The notes: generated by a model not told the origin, from the sequence alone. A DNA stretch of 64,000 nucleotides from Methylobacterium sp. E-066 (GCF_022829635.1 NZ_JAKSYO010000042.1:39890-103889); one strand, 5' to 3'. Counted from the first letter of the stretch, positions 1 to 9,316 are shown. Program-made: numbers and translations.

Positions 1-112
1 GGGGCTCCGGGGCTGGCGGGACGTCCAGCTCGCGCCGGCATTCCGAAAATTAGGATGCTATCAACGACTGAGAGCCGGTCAGATTTGGACGCCCGATCGT
101 CCCAACCTTGTG

Positions 113-406
113 TCAGGATGCTCCCGGCATTGAGGAGGGGGCACGGGCACCATGGCGGATGCCAATGATGACGACTCCGTCTTCAGAGACCTCGTAGAAA
201 ATTATATATGGATAGGGTTGCACTGGGATCCGCCGCAAATTCCCCAGGCTCGTCAGCCGGCCGCTTCTCGGCTGATCCAGCAGGAAATCGAGGACGGCCT
301 GGATCCGGCCTTGAACGCGTCGTGCCCCTTGAGGCGATGCCTGCGCGATCTCCGAGAGCACGCGCTCGAGTTCCGCCGCCGCATCCGCGGTAAAGCGCAG
401 TCTCAA
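113..406 (-). CDS. ParE/RelE-family toxin of a type II toxin-antitoxin pair
   Basis: This 97-residue protein has the ParE/RelE look: an N-terminal segment with AAAELERVLSEIA, then a Pro/Arg-rich middle (QPRSGRLTSLGNLRRIPVQ) and the beta-strand ending YPYIIFYEV followed by VVIIGIRHGAR, which is typical of ParE-type toxins. The start overlaps the stop of the upstream small gene by 4 bases (ATGA type), so the two are translationally coupled in antitoxin-toxin order. ParE toxins poison gyrase and RelE toxins cleave mRNA; the sequence alone favours ParE but does not settle the target. Confidence 0.85.
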   Translation of the reverse strand: MRLRFTADAAAELERVLSEIAQASPQGARRVQGRIQAVLDFLLDQPRSGRLTSLGNLRRIPVQPYPYIIFYEVSEDGVVIIGIRHGARAPSSMPGAS

Positions 407-630
407 AGCCCGTGCTTCGCCCAGATCGCCCGGATCTGCTCATCCGACGCGAAATCACGCCGCGCCGCCTGAGCGCGCGAGTTCGCGAAGGACGCCTCTT
501 CCTCGGGACTGAGGCGAAGGACAGACTCGTCCTCGCCAGCGAGGCGCAAGAGGACGCTGGCCAGCTCGTCCTGCGTTTCGGAGGGCAGCGTGCGCACGCG
601 CGCGATGGCTCGGTCGAGAAGCTCGGTCAT
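403..630 (-). CDS. Antitoxin partner of the ParE-like toxin
   Basis: This small 75-residue acidic protein begins MTELLDRAIARVRTLP, continues through a helical stretch (ETQDELASVLLRLAGEDES) and ends FASDEQIRAIWAKHGL. The size, the acidic helical make-up and the C-terminal toxin-wrapping type segment fit antitoxins found next to ParE/RelE toxins. It precedes and overlaps the toxin gene by 4 bases. It would neutralise the toxin and probably repress the operon. No distinct DNA-binding fold (Phd, HTH or RHH) can be named with certainty. Confidence 0.75.
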   Translation of the reverse strand: MTELLDRAIARVRTLPSETQDELASVLLRLAGEDESVLRLSPEEEASFANSRAQAARRDFASDEQIRAIWAKHGL

Positions 631-708
631 GCCGTCATCGTGCGTCAGAATCGATGTCGAGAGAAGTCGCCTTAGCGCGGAAGCTGCTGATCCTCCGACC
701 CGACGGCC

Positions 709-1131
709 TCAATGGCAGCCGCACGAGCCCGAGCCGCAGCCCCCGGTCTGCTTCACTGGGGCGGTGCGCGCGGTCTCGCGGTCGAGGCCGCGCTCGGCGA
801 GTTCGGACAAGTAGGTCTGCCAGCGGGATTCGTATTCGCGGCCCAGCGTGTGCAGGTAGCCCCAGCCGTAGAGGCCGGTGTCGTGCATGTCGTCGAAGCC
901 GAGCTTGACCGCGTAGTTGCCGATCGGCTCCACGGCCAGGATCGCCACGGCGCGCTTGCCGCCGATCACCTTGCGCTCCAGGGGCGAATGGCCCTGCACT
1001 TCGGCCGATGGGCTCGACACGCGCAGATACTCCGCCGGCAGGGCGAAACGCGACCCGTCCTCGAAGGCGACGTTGAGCACCCGCCGGTCGGCCGACAGGC
1101 GGATCTCGGTCGGCCACAGATCCTCGTTCAC
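709..1131 (-). CDS. DUF971-family protein (gamma-butyrobetaine hydroxylase-like N-terminal domain)
   Basis: A 140-residue protein of the DUF971 fold, recognised by [39 protein letters not shown] and the conserved [22 protein letters not shown] segment. In other organisms the domain occurs alone or as the N-terminus of gamma-butyrobetaine hydroxylases and near Fe-S or Mrp-type proteins. The C-terminal tail CGSGSCGCH is cysteine-rich and could bind metal. The start is GTG, chosen because a GAGGAG ribosome site lies about 9 bases upstream. It is divergent from moaA. Its biochemical role is unknown. Confidence 0.82.
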   Translation of the reverse strand: MNEDLWPTEIRLSADRRVLNVAFEDGSRFALPAEYLRVSSPSAEVQGHSPLERKVIGGKRAVAILAVEPIGNYAVKLGFDDMHDTGLYGWGYLHTLGREYESRWQTYLSELAERGLDRETARTAPVKQTGGCGSGSCGCH

Positions 1132-1212
1132 GGGTCACACTCCTCAAGCATTCCGGGGTTGCGGCCCGGGGTCGGCTTGCCCACGACCGTATCGGGCATC
1201 ATATGCTCAATC

Positions 1213-2271
1213 ATGCTCGATGACATCTCCAGCACGCCGCAGGGGTTTATGGCCGACGCGCCCCGCGCGCCGTCGCCCGCGCCGCTGATCGATCCGTTCC
1301 AGCGGGCGATCTCGTATCTGCGCATCTCGGTGACGGATCGCTGCGATCTGCGCTGTGCCTACTGCATGTCGGAGACCATGCAGTTCCTGCCCAAGCGCGA
1401 CCTGCTGACCCTGGAGGAGCTGGACCGGCTCTGCGGGGTGTTCATCGCCCGGGGCGTGCGCAAGCTGCGGATCACCGGCGGCGAGCCGCTGGTGCGCCGG
1501 GACATCATGCACCTGTTCCGCCGCCTGTCGCGCCATCTCGATTCGGGCGCGCTGGAAGAGCTGACGCTCACCACCAACGGCACCCAGCTCGCACGATACG
1601 CGAACGAGCTGGCGAGCTTCGGCGTGCGCCGGATCAATGTGTCCCTGGATACGCTGGACCCCCAAAAGTTCCGGGCGATCACCCGGCGGGGCGACCTGCC
1701 GGTGGTGCTCGACGGCATCGCGGCCGCGCGGGCGGCCGGCATGAAGGTCAAGATCAACGCGGTGGCGCTGCGCGACGTCAACGCCGACGAGATCCCCGAC
1801 ATGATCGCCTGGGCCCACGGCCTCGGGATGGACATGACGCTGATCGAGGTGATGCCGCTCGGCGAGATCGAGGCCGACCGCACCGACCAGTTCCTGCCCC
1901 TGTCGGTGGCCCGGCAGCGCCTGGAGAGCCGCTACACCCTGACGCCGCTGCCCGATCGCACCGGCGGCCCGGCGCGCTACGTCCGGGTCGAGGAGACCGG
2001 CGGCAAGCTCGGCTTCATCACGCCGCTGACCCACAATTTCTGCGAGAGCTGCAACCGGGTGCGCCTGACCTGTACCGGCCAGCTCTACCTGTGCCTCGGC
2101 CAGGAGGATTCCGCGGACCTGCGGGCGGTGCTGCGCGCCTCCCCAGATGACGCCGTGCTGGCGGCGGCGGTGGTCGAGGCGATCACCCGCAAGCCCAAGG
2201 GCCACGACTTCATCATCGAGCGCCAGCGCCCGGCCGCCGTACCGCGCCACATGAGCGTGACGGGGGGATAG
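1213..2271 (+). CDS. moaA: GTP 3',8-cyclase MoaA (molybdenum cofactor biosynthesis)
   Basis: A radical-SAM enzyme that converts GTP to 3',8-cyclo-GTP, the first step of molybdopterin synthesis. The N-terminal CxxxCxxC cluster motif is at about residues 44-51 (CDLRCAYC). The GGEP SAM-binding stretch follows, and the second cluster cysteines are in [12 protein letters not shown] near the C-terminus. The protein ends in the Gly-Gly tail needed in MoaA. At 352 residues it is normal for the family. The open frame extends far upstream (to about 712) with no family similarity, so the start is placed at the ATG at 1213; ATG 1249 is an alternative. Confidence 0.95.
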   Translation: MLDDISSTPQGFMADAPRAPSPAPLIDPFQRAISYLRISVTDRCDLRCAYCMSETMQFLPKRDLLTLEELDRLCGVFIARGVRKLRITGGEPLVRRDIMHLFRRLSRHLDSGALEELTLTTNGTQLARYANELASFGVRRINVSLDTLDPQKFRAITRRGDLPVVLDGIAAARAAGMKVKINAVALRDVNADEIPDMIAWAHGLGMDMTLIEVMPLGEIEADRTDQFLPLSVARQRLESRYTLTPLPDRTGGPARYVRVEETGGKLGFITPLTHNFCESCNRVRLTCTGQLYLCLGQEDSADLRAVLRASPDDAVLAAAVVEAITRKPKGHDFIIERQRPAAVPRHMSVTGG

Positions 2272-2338
2272 CCCACGGACACTCCGCCCCGCAGGGCGAC
2301 GATGGTCCCACATCGGCCGGTACAGGCCGCGACGCGCG

Positions 2339-2474
2339 CCCTCTCCCGTGCGGGAGAGGGTTGGGGTGAGTGATACGCTCTATCCGGAGGAACCTGACCC
2401 CTCACCCTGTCCCTCTCCCGCACGGGAGAGGGGACCCGCGCCTCATCCTGCGCCCGTGCTCCCCAGCCCAATGG
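2339..2474 (-). repeat. Interspersed palindromic repeat, family 1, copy 1
   Basis: Two 20-base hairpins (CCTCTCCCG-TG/CA-CGGGAGAGG) flank a spacer of about 55 bases. The reverse complement matches copies at 14805-14938 and 57857-57964, including the flank ending in GGCGCGGGTCCCC. Read on the minus strand, all three copies share one open phase encoding a peptide of the type VPSPVRERDRVR...SPQPSPARERG. This copy lies between the convergent ends of moaA and radA and may also help terminate transcription there. Confidence 0.85.
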
Positions 2475-2502
2475 GTAGATCCCAAGGTAGGGGTAAGTCC
2501 GC

Positions 2503-3939
2503 TCACATCTCCTCGTCAGCGTAGCGCGATTGCGCCCGTCCGCGCTGCCCGCCACCGCGCCGCGGCGCGCCGGCACTGATTCCCGCCACCAGGTCGGCGA
2601 TGTGGCGCAGGGTCTCCACCGCCAGCGCCTTGTCGCCTTCGCCGCGGCCCTGCGGGATCAAAGCCTTGGCGAAGCCGAGCTTCTGGGCCTCCTTCAACCG
2701 GGCGCCGGCCTGGGCCACCGGCCGGATCGCCCCGGACAGGCCGATCTCCCCGAAATACACGGTCTCCGGCGGCAGCACCGCCCCCGACAGGGACGAGACC
2801 AGGGCGGCCGCCACCGCGAGGTCCGCCGCCGGCTCGGTGATGCGCAAGCCTCCGGCCACATTCAAATACACGTCGTGGGTGCCGAGCCGGATGCCGCCAT
2901 GGGCCTCCAGCACGGCCAGCACCATGGACAGCCGGTTCGGGTCCCAGCCGACCACCGCCCGGCGGGGCATGCCGAGCGAGGACGGCGCCACCAGCGCCTG
3001 GATCTCCACCAGCAGGGGCCGCGTGCCCTCCATCCCGGCGAAGACCGCGGTGCCGGCGGCTTGGTGGTCGCGCCCGGCCAGGAACAGGGCCGAGGGGTTG
3101 GGCACCTCGGCGAGCCCGGCATCGGTCATCTCGAACACGCCGATCTCGTCGGTGGGGCCGAAGCGGTTCTTCACCGCGCGCAGGATGCGGAAATGGTGGC
3201 CCTGGTCGCCCTCGAACGAGGCGACCGCGTCGACCATGTGCTCCACCACCCGGGGGCCGGCGATCTGCCCGTCCTTGGTGACGTGGCCGACCAGGATCAC
3301 CGCGGTGCCGGTGGTCTTGGCGAAGCGGATCAGCGCTTGGGCCGAGGAGCGCACCTGCGTGACCGTCCCGGGGGCCGATTCCACCGTCTCGGTCCACATG
3401 GTCTGGATCGAGTCGATGATCGCGAGCGCCGGCGGGCGGCCCTGGCTGAGAGTCTCGATGATGTCCTCGACATTGGTCTCGGCGGCCAGATCCACCGGAT
3501 GGGAACTCAGCCCCAGCCGCTCGGCCCGCAGCCGCACCTGCCCCACCGCCTCCTCGCCGGAGATGTAGGCGACCCGCTCGCCCGTGCCCGCCATGGCGGC
3601 GGAGGCCTGCATCAGCAGGGTCGACTTGCCGATGCCGGGATCGCCGCCGAGCAGGATCACCGAGCCGCGCACGAAGCCGCCGCCGGTCACCCGGTCGAGC
3701 TCACCGATTCCCGAGGGGATGCGCGGCGCCTCCTTGGTCTCGCCGGTCAGGCCCTCCAGCGGAAAAACCCGGCCGCGGGCGCGGGACGGCCGGGTCGCGA
3801 CCGGACCGGACTGGCCCGGCGCGGCGGCCGCCTCCTCGACGATCGTGTTCCAGCCGTTGCACGCCTCGCAGCGCCCGCGCCAGCGGTTGTAGACCGCCCC
3901 GCAGGATTGGCACACGAAGGTCTGGTGGATCTTGGCCAT
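2503..3939 (-). CDS. radA: DNA repair protein RadA/Sms
   Basis: RadA promotes branch migration during homologous recombination and repair. Visible features are an N-terminal zinc finger (Cys10, Cys13, Cys24, Cys27 in CQSCGAVYNRWRGRCEAC), a RecA-like core with Walker A GDPGIGKST near residue 100, the RadA-specific KNRFG motif near residue 258, and a C-terminal Lon-protease-like domain (DLAVAAALVSSL, FGEIGLSGAIRPV). The length of 478 residues is slightly long because of a basic C-terminal tail (GGGQRGRAQSRYADEEM). It lies just downstream of alr on the same strand. Confidence 0.97.
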   Translation of the reverse strand: MAKIHQTFVCQSCGAVYNRWRGRCEACNGWNTIVEEAAAAPGQSGPVATRPSRARGRVFPLEGLTGETKEAPRIPSGIGELDRVTGGGFVRGSVILLGGDPGIGKSTLLMQASAAMAGTGERVAYISGEEAVGQVRLRAERLGLSSHPVDLAAETNVEDIIETLSQGRPPALAIIDSIQTMWTETVESAPGTVTQVRSSAQALIRFAKTTGTAVILVGHVTKDGQIAGPRVVEHMVDAVASFEGDQGHHFRILRAVKNRFGPTDEIGVFEMTDAGLAEVPNPSALFLAGRDHQAAGTAVFAGMEGTRPLLVEIQALVAPSSLGMPRRAVVGWDPNRLSMVLAVLEAHGGIRLGTHDVYLNVAGGLRITEPAADLAVAAALVSSLSGAVLPPETVYFGEIGLSGAIRPVAQAGARLKEAQKLGFAKALIPQGRGEGDKALAVETLRHIADLVAGISAGAPRRGGGQRGRAQSRYADEEM

Positions 3940-3985
3940 TCGGGTCCGCGCGCCGCCGGTCCGGCATTCGAAGAGATGGGTCGGA

Positions 3986-5143
3986 TCACCCTACATAAGT
4001 TCGAACATAACGCGAACCCAGCCCCGTCAGGATCTCGTAGCCGATCGTCCCGGCGGCGCGGCCGACCGTGTCGATGTCCAAGCTGTCGCCGATCAGCACG
4101 GCCGTCGCGCCGCGCCGAGCCGCGGGGGCCGCGGTGACGTCGAGGATGATCAGATCCATGGAGACGAGGCCCAGGATCGGGCAGGGCACGCCGCCGACCA
4201 GGGCCTGGCCGCGCCCGCTGATCGCCCGCGGGAAGCCGTCGGCATAGCCGAGGGACAGGGTGGCGAGCCGGCTCGGCGCCGGGGCGGTCCAGCGGCCGTT
4301 ATAGCCGACGCTGGCGCCGGCCTCGACCTGCCGCACCTGGGCGATCAAGGCTTCGAGCCGCACCACCGGGCGCATCGGGTTTGCGGAATCCGGCGTCGGG
4401 TTGCCGCCGAACAGGGCGTAGCCCGGGCGCAGCAGATCGTGCCCCGCGCCGTCAAGGAACACGCCCGAGGAATTCGCTAGCGACGCAAGCAGGCCCGGAT
4501 AGGCGGCTTTGACCCGGGCGAAATCGGCGATCTGCCGGGCGTTGACGGGATCCTCCGGCTTCTCGGCGCTGACGAAGTGGCTCAGCAGCAGGTCGATGCC
4601 GGCGGCCGCGATGCGCGGATCGCCGGAGAGTTCCAGCGCCTCCGGCACCGGCAGCCCCAGGCGGTTCATGCCGGTATCGACGTGGAGCGCCGCCGGCCGG
4701 CCTCCGCCCGAGAACGCTGCCCATTCGGCGATCTCCTCGCGGCTGCCGAGCACCGGGCGCAGGTCGTGCGCCGCGAAAGGCTCGCAGGCGCCGGGCGGCA
4801 AGCCGTTCAGGACGTAGATCGCGGCCTCCGGCAGGGCGGCCCGGGCGGCGATGCCCTCAGCGAGGTGAGCGACGAAGAAGGTCCGGCACCCGGCCGACCA
4901 CAGGGCCGGCCCGACCCGCGCAACGCCGCAGCCATAGGCATCGGCCTTCACCACGGCGGCGCACTCGGCGCCCCGGGCGGCCAGCATCCGCCAGTTTGCC
5001 ACGATCGCCCCGAGATCGATCGTCAGCCGTGCGCCGTGGGCGCCGGTCTCCCCGGTCTCCGTCACACGTCCGGCATCGGCCACGCTGACCACCTCCACCC
5101 GCTCGCCTCCGCGCCCCGGAAGCACAAGCCGGACCCATAGCAT
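3986..5143 (-). CDS. alr: Alanine racemase
   Basis: A PLP enzyme interconverting L- and D-alanine for peptidoglycan. The PLP lysine is in AAVVKADAYGCG, and the second catalytic base tyrosine is in ASVGYNGRW. LTIDLGAIVANWRML marks the true N-terminus of the fold, and the C-terminal beta domain ends GYEILTGLGSRYVRTYVG. The conserved fold starts about 38 residues after the ATG used here, so an internal GTG could be the real start. The gene is 46 bases upstream of radA and on the same strand. Confidence 0.93.
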   Translation of the reverse strand: MLWVRLVLPGRGGERVEVVSVADAGRVTETGETGAHGARLTIDLGAIVANWRMLAARGAECAAVVKADAYGCGVARVGPALWSAGCRTFFVAHLAEGIAARAALPEAAIYVLNGLPPGACEPFAAHDLRPVLGSREEIAEWAAFSGGGRPAALHVDTGMNRLGLPVPEALELSGDPRIAAAGIDLLLSHFVSAEKPEDPVNARQIADFARVKAAYPGLLASLANSSGVFLDGAGHDLLRPGYALFGGNPTPDSANPMRPVVRLEALIAQVRQVEAGASVGYNGRWTAPAPSRLATLSLGYADGFPRAISGRGQALVGGVPCPILGLVSMDLIILDVTAAPAARRGATAVLIGDSLDIDTVGRAAGTIGYEILTGLGSRYVRTYVG

Positions 5144-5176
5144 CCGGATTGTGACGTGGTGGAGCCCGATGGGCTC

Positions 5177-5887
5177 TCACCCCCGCAAGTGGAACGGGTT
5201 GAAATCCGTGTCCGTATCGAAGGCATCGCGCCCCTCGGCGCGTTTCAAGAAGCCGATCAGCGGCACGCTGAGAGGAAGCGCAACGATCTCCCAGGCGACC
5301 TTCAGAGCCCAGATCGACAGCGCGAGGCGGACGAGATCCGCGGCAGGATAGAGTCCGCCGAAGCCGAGCCCGATGAACAGGGCCGAATCGATGCCCTGGC
5401 CGACGAGCGTCGAGGCGACGAGCCGCGCGGCCAGCCCCCGGCCGCGAAAGCGCAGCTTCAGCTTGGCGAGCAGGTAGGCGTTCAGGAATTCGCCGGTGAG
5501 ATAGGCCGCAAGGCCCGCGAGCGCGAGCCGCGGGGTGGCGCCGAGCACCGCCTCGAACGCCGCCTGGTGCGGCCAGAACGGTGCAGGCGGCAGCGCCGCC
5601 GCGATCCCGTAGGCCAGGATCCAGAGCGCCTGCGCCAGGAAGCCGGTCCAGACCACCGTTCGGGTGCTGGAATAGCCGTAGACCTCGGTCAGCACGTCGC
5701 CGAACAGGTAGGAGGCGGGAAACACGATCACCGCCGCCGTGAAGGTCAGGCCGCCCACCGAGACGATCTTGCCCGCCAGCACCAGCGAGATCATCAGCAC
5801 CGCGCCGAACAGGCCGGCGATCGGAACGAGGTAAACGGGGCCGGCCACCGCCCGGTCCGCGCTCACGAGCGGCACGGGCTGATGCAT
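5177..5887 (-). CDS. yhhQ: Queuosine precursor transporter, YhhQ/Vut_1 family
   Basis: An integral membrane protein with six or seven predicted hydrophobic segments, typical of the YhhQ (DUF165) family that imports preQ0/preQ1-type precursors for tRNA queuosine. Family signatures seen are FPASYLFGDVLTEVYGY near residue 60 and LVASTLVGQGIDSALFIGLGF near residue 160. The 236-residue length matches the family. The ATG at 5887 is preferred over the GTG 9 bases upstream. Its stop lies just upstream of alr on the same strand. Confidence 0.9.
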   Translation of the reverse strand: MHQPVPLVSADRAVAGPVYLVPIAGLFGAVLMISLVLAGKIVSVGGLTFTAAVIVFPASYLFGDVLTEVYGYSSTRTVVWTGFLAQALWILAYGIAAALPPAPFWPHQAAFEAVLGATPRLALAGLAAYLTGEFLNAYLLAKLKLRFRGRGLAARLVASTLVGQGIDSALFIGLGFGGLYPAADLVRLALSIWALKVAWEIVALPLSVPLIGFLKRAEGRDAFDTDTDFNPFHLRG

Positions 5888-6019
5888 GGACGGCACAGGC
5901 CTCGGCCGAGGCCCGTCCCTGAGGGTGACGGCCGAGGTTCGGCTTGGTATACTTCGGCCCCGGTCCCGGGGAGCCGCATGGCCGCCGCGGCATCCCCTCT
6001 GGTTCCTAAAAGTTCACAG

Positions 6020-6646
6020 ATGCCGTTTACCGTTCTGGATCTCGTCGTGCTCGGCATCGTCGCGGTCTCCGCGCTGCTCGCGGCCGTGCGTGGCGTCACC
6101 CGTGAGGTGCTGGCGATCATCGCCTGGGTGGCCGCCGCCGCCGTCGCGTGGTCGTTCTATCCGATGCTGCTTCCGCTGGTGAAGCAGCACGTCAACAGCG
6201 ATACCGTGGCGCTGGTCGCCTCGATCGCGGCGATCTTCCTCGGCACGCTGATCGTCGTCTCGATCATCACCGTGAAGATCTCCGACGTGGTGCTCGATTC
6301 GCGCATCGGCGCGGTCGACCGCTCGCTGGGCTTCCTGTTCGGGGCGGGGCGCGGCTTCCTGATCTGCGTGATCGGCTGGGTGTTCCTGTCCTGGCTGGTG
6401 CAGGGCAAGGTGCCGGATTGGGCCGCGCAGGCGCGCACCCGCCCGATGCTGGAAAAATCCGGCGACGCCCTGGTGGCCCAGCTCCCCGAGAATCCGGAGG
6501 GCTTCCTGAAGCAGTTCAAGAAGCCGAAGGCCGTCACGCCGCCCAACGAGGCGGCCGACGCCCCCGCCGAGACCGACGTGGTGCCTCAGCGCCGCACCGA
6601 GACCGCGCCGAATGCGACGCCTGCGCCAAGCCCGGCGCGACGCTGA
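6020..6646 (+). CDS. cvpA: CvpA family membrane protein
   Basis: A 208-residue protein with four hydrophobic helices in the CvpA pattern: MPFTVLDLVVLGIVAVSALL at the N-terminus, RGVTREVLAIIAWVAAAAVAW, the conserved DRSLGFLFGAGRGFL, and a polar Pro/Ala-rich C-terminal tail. CvpA was named for colicin V production in E. coli and is classically located next to purF, as here. The open frame runs far upstream, but the family start is the ATG at 6020. Its exact biochemical function is not established. Confidence 0.92.
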   Translation: MPFTVLDLVVLGIVAVSALLAAVRGVTREVLAIIAWVAAAAVAWSFYPMLLPLVKQHVNSDTVALVASIAAIFLGTLIVVSIITVKISDVVLDSRIGAVDRSLGFLFGAGRGFLICVIGWVFLSWLVQGKVPDWAAQARTRPMLEKSGDALVAQLPENPEGFLKQFKKPKAVTPPNEAADAPAETDVVPQRRTETAPNATPAPSPARR

Positions 6647-6778
6647 TCTGCGGCGCGCGCCGTTGGCCTGTCTGCGCAGAGCGCCTAGATAGCGTCTCCG
6701 GAGACGATCGGATGATATCCGCGACGACCGGCGCGCCGGCCCGTCGCCGCCGGGACTCGTGAAGTGATCGATCGCAGC

Positions 6779-8248
6779 ATGTCCCAATCCGACGCTTATT
6801 CCGCCGATTTCGATCTCGACGGCGACACGCTGCGCGAGGAGTGCGGCGTCTTCGGCATCTTCGGGCACCCGGAGGCTTCGGCCATCGTGGCGCTCGGCCT
6901 GCACGCCCTGCAGCATCGCGGGCAGGAAGCGGCCGGGATCGTCTCCTTCGACGGCTCGGTGTTCCATTCCGAGCGGCGCCCCGGCCTCGTCGGCGATTCC
7001 TTCTCGGACGGCGACACCATCGCCCGGCTCAAGGGTCGCGCCGCCATCGGGCATGTGCGCTACTCGACCACCGGCGGGACGATCCTGCGCAACGTGCAGC
7101 CGCTCTTCGCCGAGCTCGCCAGCGGCGGCCTCGCGGTCGCCCATAACGGCAACCTCACCAACGCCCTGTCGATCCGCCGCGACCTCGTGCGCGACGGCGC
7201 GATCACGCAGTCGACCTCCGACACCGAGGTGATCCTCCACCTCGCGGCCCGCTCGCGGAAGCCCCGGATCGTCGAGCGCTTCATCGACGCCCTGCAGGCG
7301 ATCCAGGGCGCCTACGCGATCGTGGCGCTCACCAACAAGAAGCTGATCGGCGCCCGCGACCCGCTGGGCATCCGCCCGCTGGTGCTCGGCGAGCTCGACG
7401 GCCGCTACCTCCTGGCCTCCGAGACCTGCGCCCTCGACATCATCGGCGCCCGCTACGTTCGGGACGTCGAGAACGGCGAGGTCGTGGTGATCTCCGAGGA
7501 GGGGGTCGAGTCGATCCGCTTCGCCGACGCGGTGCCGATGCGGCCCTGCATCTTCGAGTACATCTACTTCGCCCGGCCGGATTCGGTGGTGAACGGCAAG
7601 AGCGTCTACGCGGTGCGCAAGGCCATCGGCCGCGAGCTCGCCCGCGAGGCCGCCGCCCCCGCCGACATCGTCGTGCCGGTGCCGGATTCCGGCGTGCCCG
7701 CGGCGCTCGGCTTCGCGCAGGAGACCGGCCTCCCCTTCGAGATGGGGATCATCCGCAACCACTATGTTGGCCGTACCTTCATCCAGCCGACGCAGTCGGT
7801 GCGCGAACTCGGCGTGCGGATGAAGCACTCGGCCAACCGCGCGGCGATCGAAGGCAAGAGCATCGTTCTGGTCGACGACAGCTTGGTGCGCGGCACGACC
7901 TCGGTGAAGATCGTCCGGATGATGCGCGAGGCCGGCGCCGCCGAGGTGCATTTCCGGATCGCCTCGCCGCCGATCACCTATCCCGACTTCTACGGGATCG
8001 ACACGCCGGAGCGGGAGAAGCTGCTGGCTGCGACCCACGACCTCGAGGCGATGCGCAAGTATATCGGCGCGGACTCGCTCGCGTTCCTGTCGATCCCCGG
8101 CCTCTACCGGGCGATGGGCGAGGAGGAGCGCAATGCGGCCTGCCCGCAATACACCGACCATTGCTTCACGGGCGACTACCCGACCGGCCTGACCGACCTC
8201 TCCATCGCCGGTCCGAAGCGCTTCGCGATGCTCGCCGAAGCGGACTGA
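6779..8248 (+). CDS. purF: Amidophosphoribosyltransferase PurF
   Basis: Catalyses the first committed step of purine synthesis (PRPP plus glutamine to phosphoribosylamine). A propeptide of about 21 residues precedes the catalytic Cys in REECGVFGIFGHPEAS, so maturation by propeptide removal is expected as in Bacillus-type enzymes. The PRPP loop is IVLVDDSLVRGTTS near residue 365. The C-terminus has CPQYTDHCFTGDYPTG rather than the CxxC of classical Fe-S PurF proteins. An in-frame GTG 15 bases upstream is an alternative start. It follows cvpA on the same strand. Confidence 0.96.
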   Translation: MSQSDAYSADFDLDGDTLREECGVFGIFGHPEASAIVALGLHALQHRGQEAAGIVSFDGSVFHSERRPGLVGDSFSDGDTIARLKGRAAIGHVRYSTTGGTILRNVQPLFAELASGGLAVAHNGNLTNALSIRRDLVRDGAITQSTSDTEVILHLAARSRKPRIVERFIDALQAIQGAYAIVALTNKKLIGARDPLGIRPLVLGELDGRYLLASETCALDIIGARYVRDVENGEVVVISEEGVESIRFADAVPMRPCIFEYIYFARPDSVVNGKSVYAVRKAIGRELAREAAAPADIVVPVPDSGVPAALGFAQETGLPFEMGIIRNHYVGRTFIQPTQSVRELGVRMKHSANRAAIEGKSIVLVDDSLVRGTTSVKIVRMMREAGAAEVHFRIASPPITYPDFYGIDTPEREKLLAATHDLEAMRKYIGADSLAFLSIPGLYRAMGEEERNAACPQYTDHCFTGDYPTGLTDLSIAGPKRFAMLAEAD

Positions 8249-8249
8249 C

Positions 8250-8352
8250 ACGGGGTTCCCAAAGGGCGAGCCCTTTGGCGGGGTCCAGGGGCGGCGGCAC
8301 TGGGTCTTCGCAGGGCTTTGCCCTGCACCCGCAAAAGGTCACGGGCCTTTTG
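8250..8352 (+). repeat. Interspersed hairpin repeat, family 2, copy 1 (possible purF terminator)
   Basis: Immediately after the purF stop lie three consecutive stem-loops: CCAAAGGGCGAGCCCTTTGG, CAGGGCTTTGCCCTG and CAAAAGGTCACGGGCCTTTTG. The first stem plus the flank GGCGGGGTCC recurs in inverted orientation at 35160-35222. It ends just before the SDR gene and could act as a purF terminator as well as being a dispersed repeat. Confidence 0.7.
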
Positions 8353-8403
8353 AATCCGGAATTTTTCGATCCCCCTGGCGCGGAAATGCGCTAGGTCCCG
8401 CGC

Positions 8404-9153
8404 ATGGCTGAGTCTCAAAGAATCCTCGAAGGCCGCGTCGCGGTGGTCACCGGGGCGTCCCGCGGCATCGGGCGCGCCGCCGCCCTGGCCCTGGCCGAGG
8501 CCGGCGCCCACGTGGTCGCGGTGGCCCGCACGGTCGGTGCCCTGGAGGAGCTGGACGACGCCATCCGGGCGGCCGGGTCCAGCGCCACCCTCGTGCCGTT
8601 CGACCTCGCCGATTACGACGCCATCGACCGGCTGGGCGCGGCGATCAACGAGCGCTGGAAGCGCCTCGACATCCTGGTCGGCAATGCCGGCATCCTGGGC
8701 GCGCTCATGCCGATCGGCCACATCACCCCGAAGGTCTGGGGCCAGGTGATGGACGTGAACGTCACCGCCAACTGGCGCCTGATCCGTTCGCTGGACCCGC
8801 TGCTGCGCATGTCCGACGCCGGCCGGGTGGTGTTCGTCTCGTCGGGGGCCGCCTCGAAATGCCGGGCCTATTGGGGGCCGTACTCGGTCTCGAAGGCGGC
8901 GCTCGAAGCGCTGGTGCGCACCTACGCGGCCGAGACCGAGACCACCTCTATCCGGGCGATGCTGCTCAACCCGGGGCCGCTGCGCACCGGCATGCGCCGC
9001 TCGGCCATGCCGGGGGAGGATCCCGAGACCCTCAAGACCCCCGAGGACCTCGCCCCCCACTTCGTGCGGCTCGCCGCGCCGGACTGGACCGAGACCGGCA
9101 AGCTGTACGATTTCCCCACCGACCGGGTACTGCAGTTCCGCGCGCCCGAGTGA
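8404..9153 (+). CDS. Short-chain dehydrogenase/reductase (SDR family)
   Basis: A classical SDR of 249 residues. The nucleotide-binding motif TGASRGIG is at about residues 17-24, NAG follows at about residue 96, and the catalytic set is Ser in VFVSSGAAS plus YxxxK in YSVSK. The sequence has the PGPLRTGMRR segment after the active site. Substrate specificity cannot be read from the sequence. It stands alone between two repeat elements. It resembles the FabG/YciK-like oxidoreductases. Confidence 0.9.
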   Translation: MAESQRILEGRVAVVTGASRGIGRAAALALAEAGAHVVAVARTVGALEELDDAIRAAGSSATLVPFDLADYDAIDRLGAAINERWKRLDILVGNAGILGALMPIGHITPKVWGQVMDVNVTANWRLIRSLDPLLRMSDAGRVVFVSSGAASKCRAYWGPYSVSKAALEALVRTYAAETETTSIRAMLLNPGPLRTGMRRSAMPGEDPETLKTPEDLAPHFVRLAAPDWTETGKLYDFPTDRVLQFRAPE

Positions 9154-9177
9154 CCTGACCTGTTGTTGCGCAACACC

Positions 9178-9316
9178 GGATCCCACCCAACACCCTCATC
9201 CTGAGGCGCCCGCGCCAGCGGGCCTCGAAGGAGCCCTCCAGGTGGCGCGCGATCCCTGGAGCCCTCCTTCGAGGCTGCTGCGCAGCACCTCAGGATGAGG
9301 GTGTTGGGTGGGATCC
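9178..9316 (+). repeat. Large near-perfect palindrome, about 139 bases
   Basis: The outermost 29 bases (9178-9206) are an exact reverse complement of 9288-9316, starting GGATCCCACCCAACACC. An inner pair of arms (about 9222-9242 and 9252-9275, GCCTCGAAGGAG...) extends the stem with a few mismatches around a short loop. It sits between the SDR gene and dmrA, only 36 bases before the latter, and contains no plausible gene. It is probably a dispersed palindromic element or a nonautonomous mobile remnant. Confidence 0.85.

Noticed and set aside
712..1212. Upstream extension of the moaA frame
   Set aside because: Antisense to the DUF971 gene and without MoaA similarity; the family start is near 1213.
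2530..4137. 535-codon frame antisense to radA
   Set aside because: RadA has complete motifs on the opposite strand.
5156..6019. Upstream extension of the cvpA frame
   Set aside because: Antisense to the YhhQ gene; CvpA starts at 6020.
6014..8251. 745-codon antisense frame across cvpA and purF
   Set aside because: Its content mirrors the codons of purF, whose motifs are clear on the other strand.
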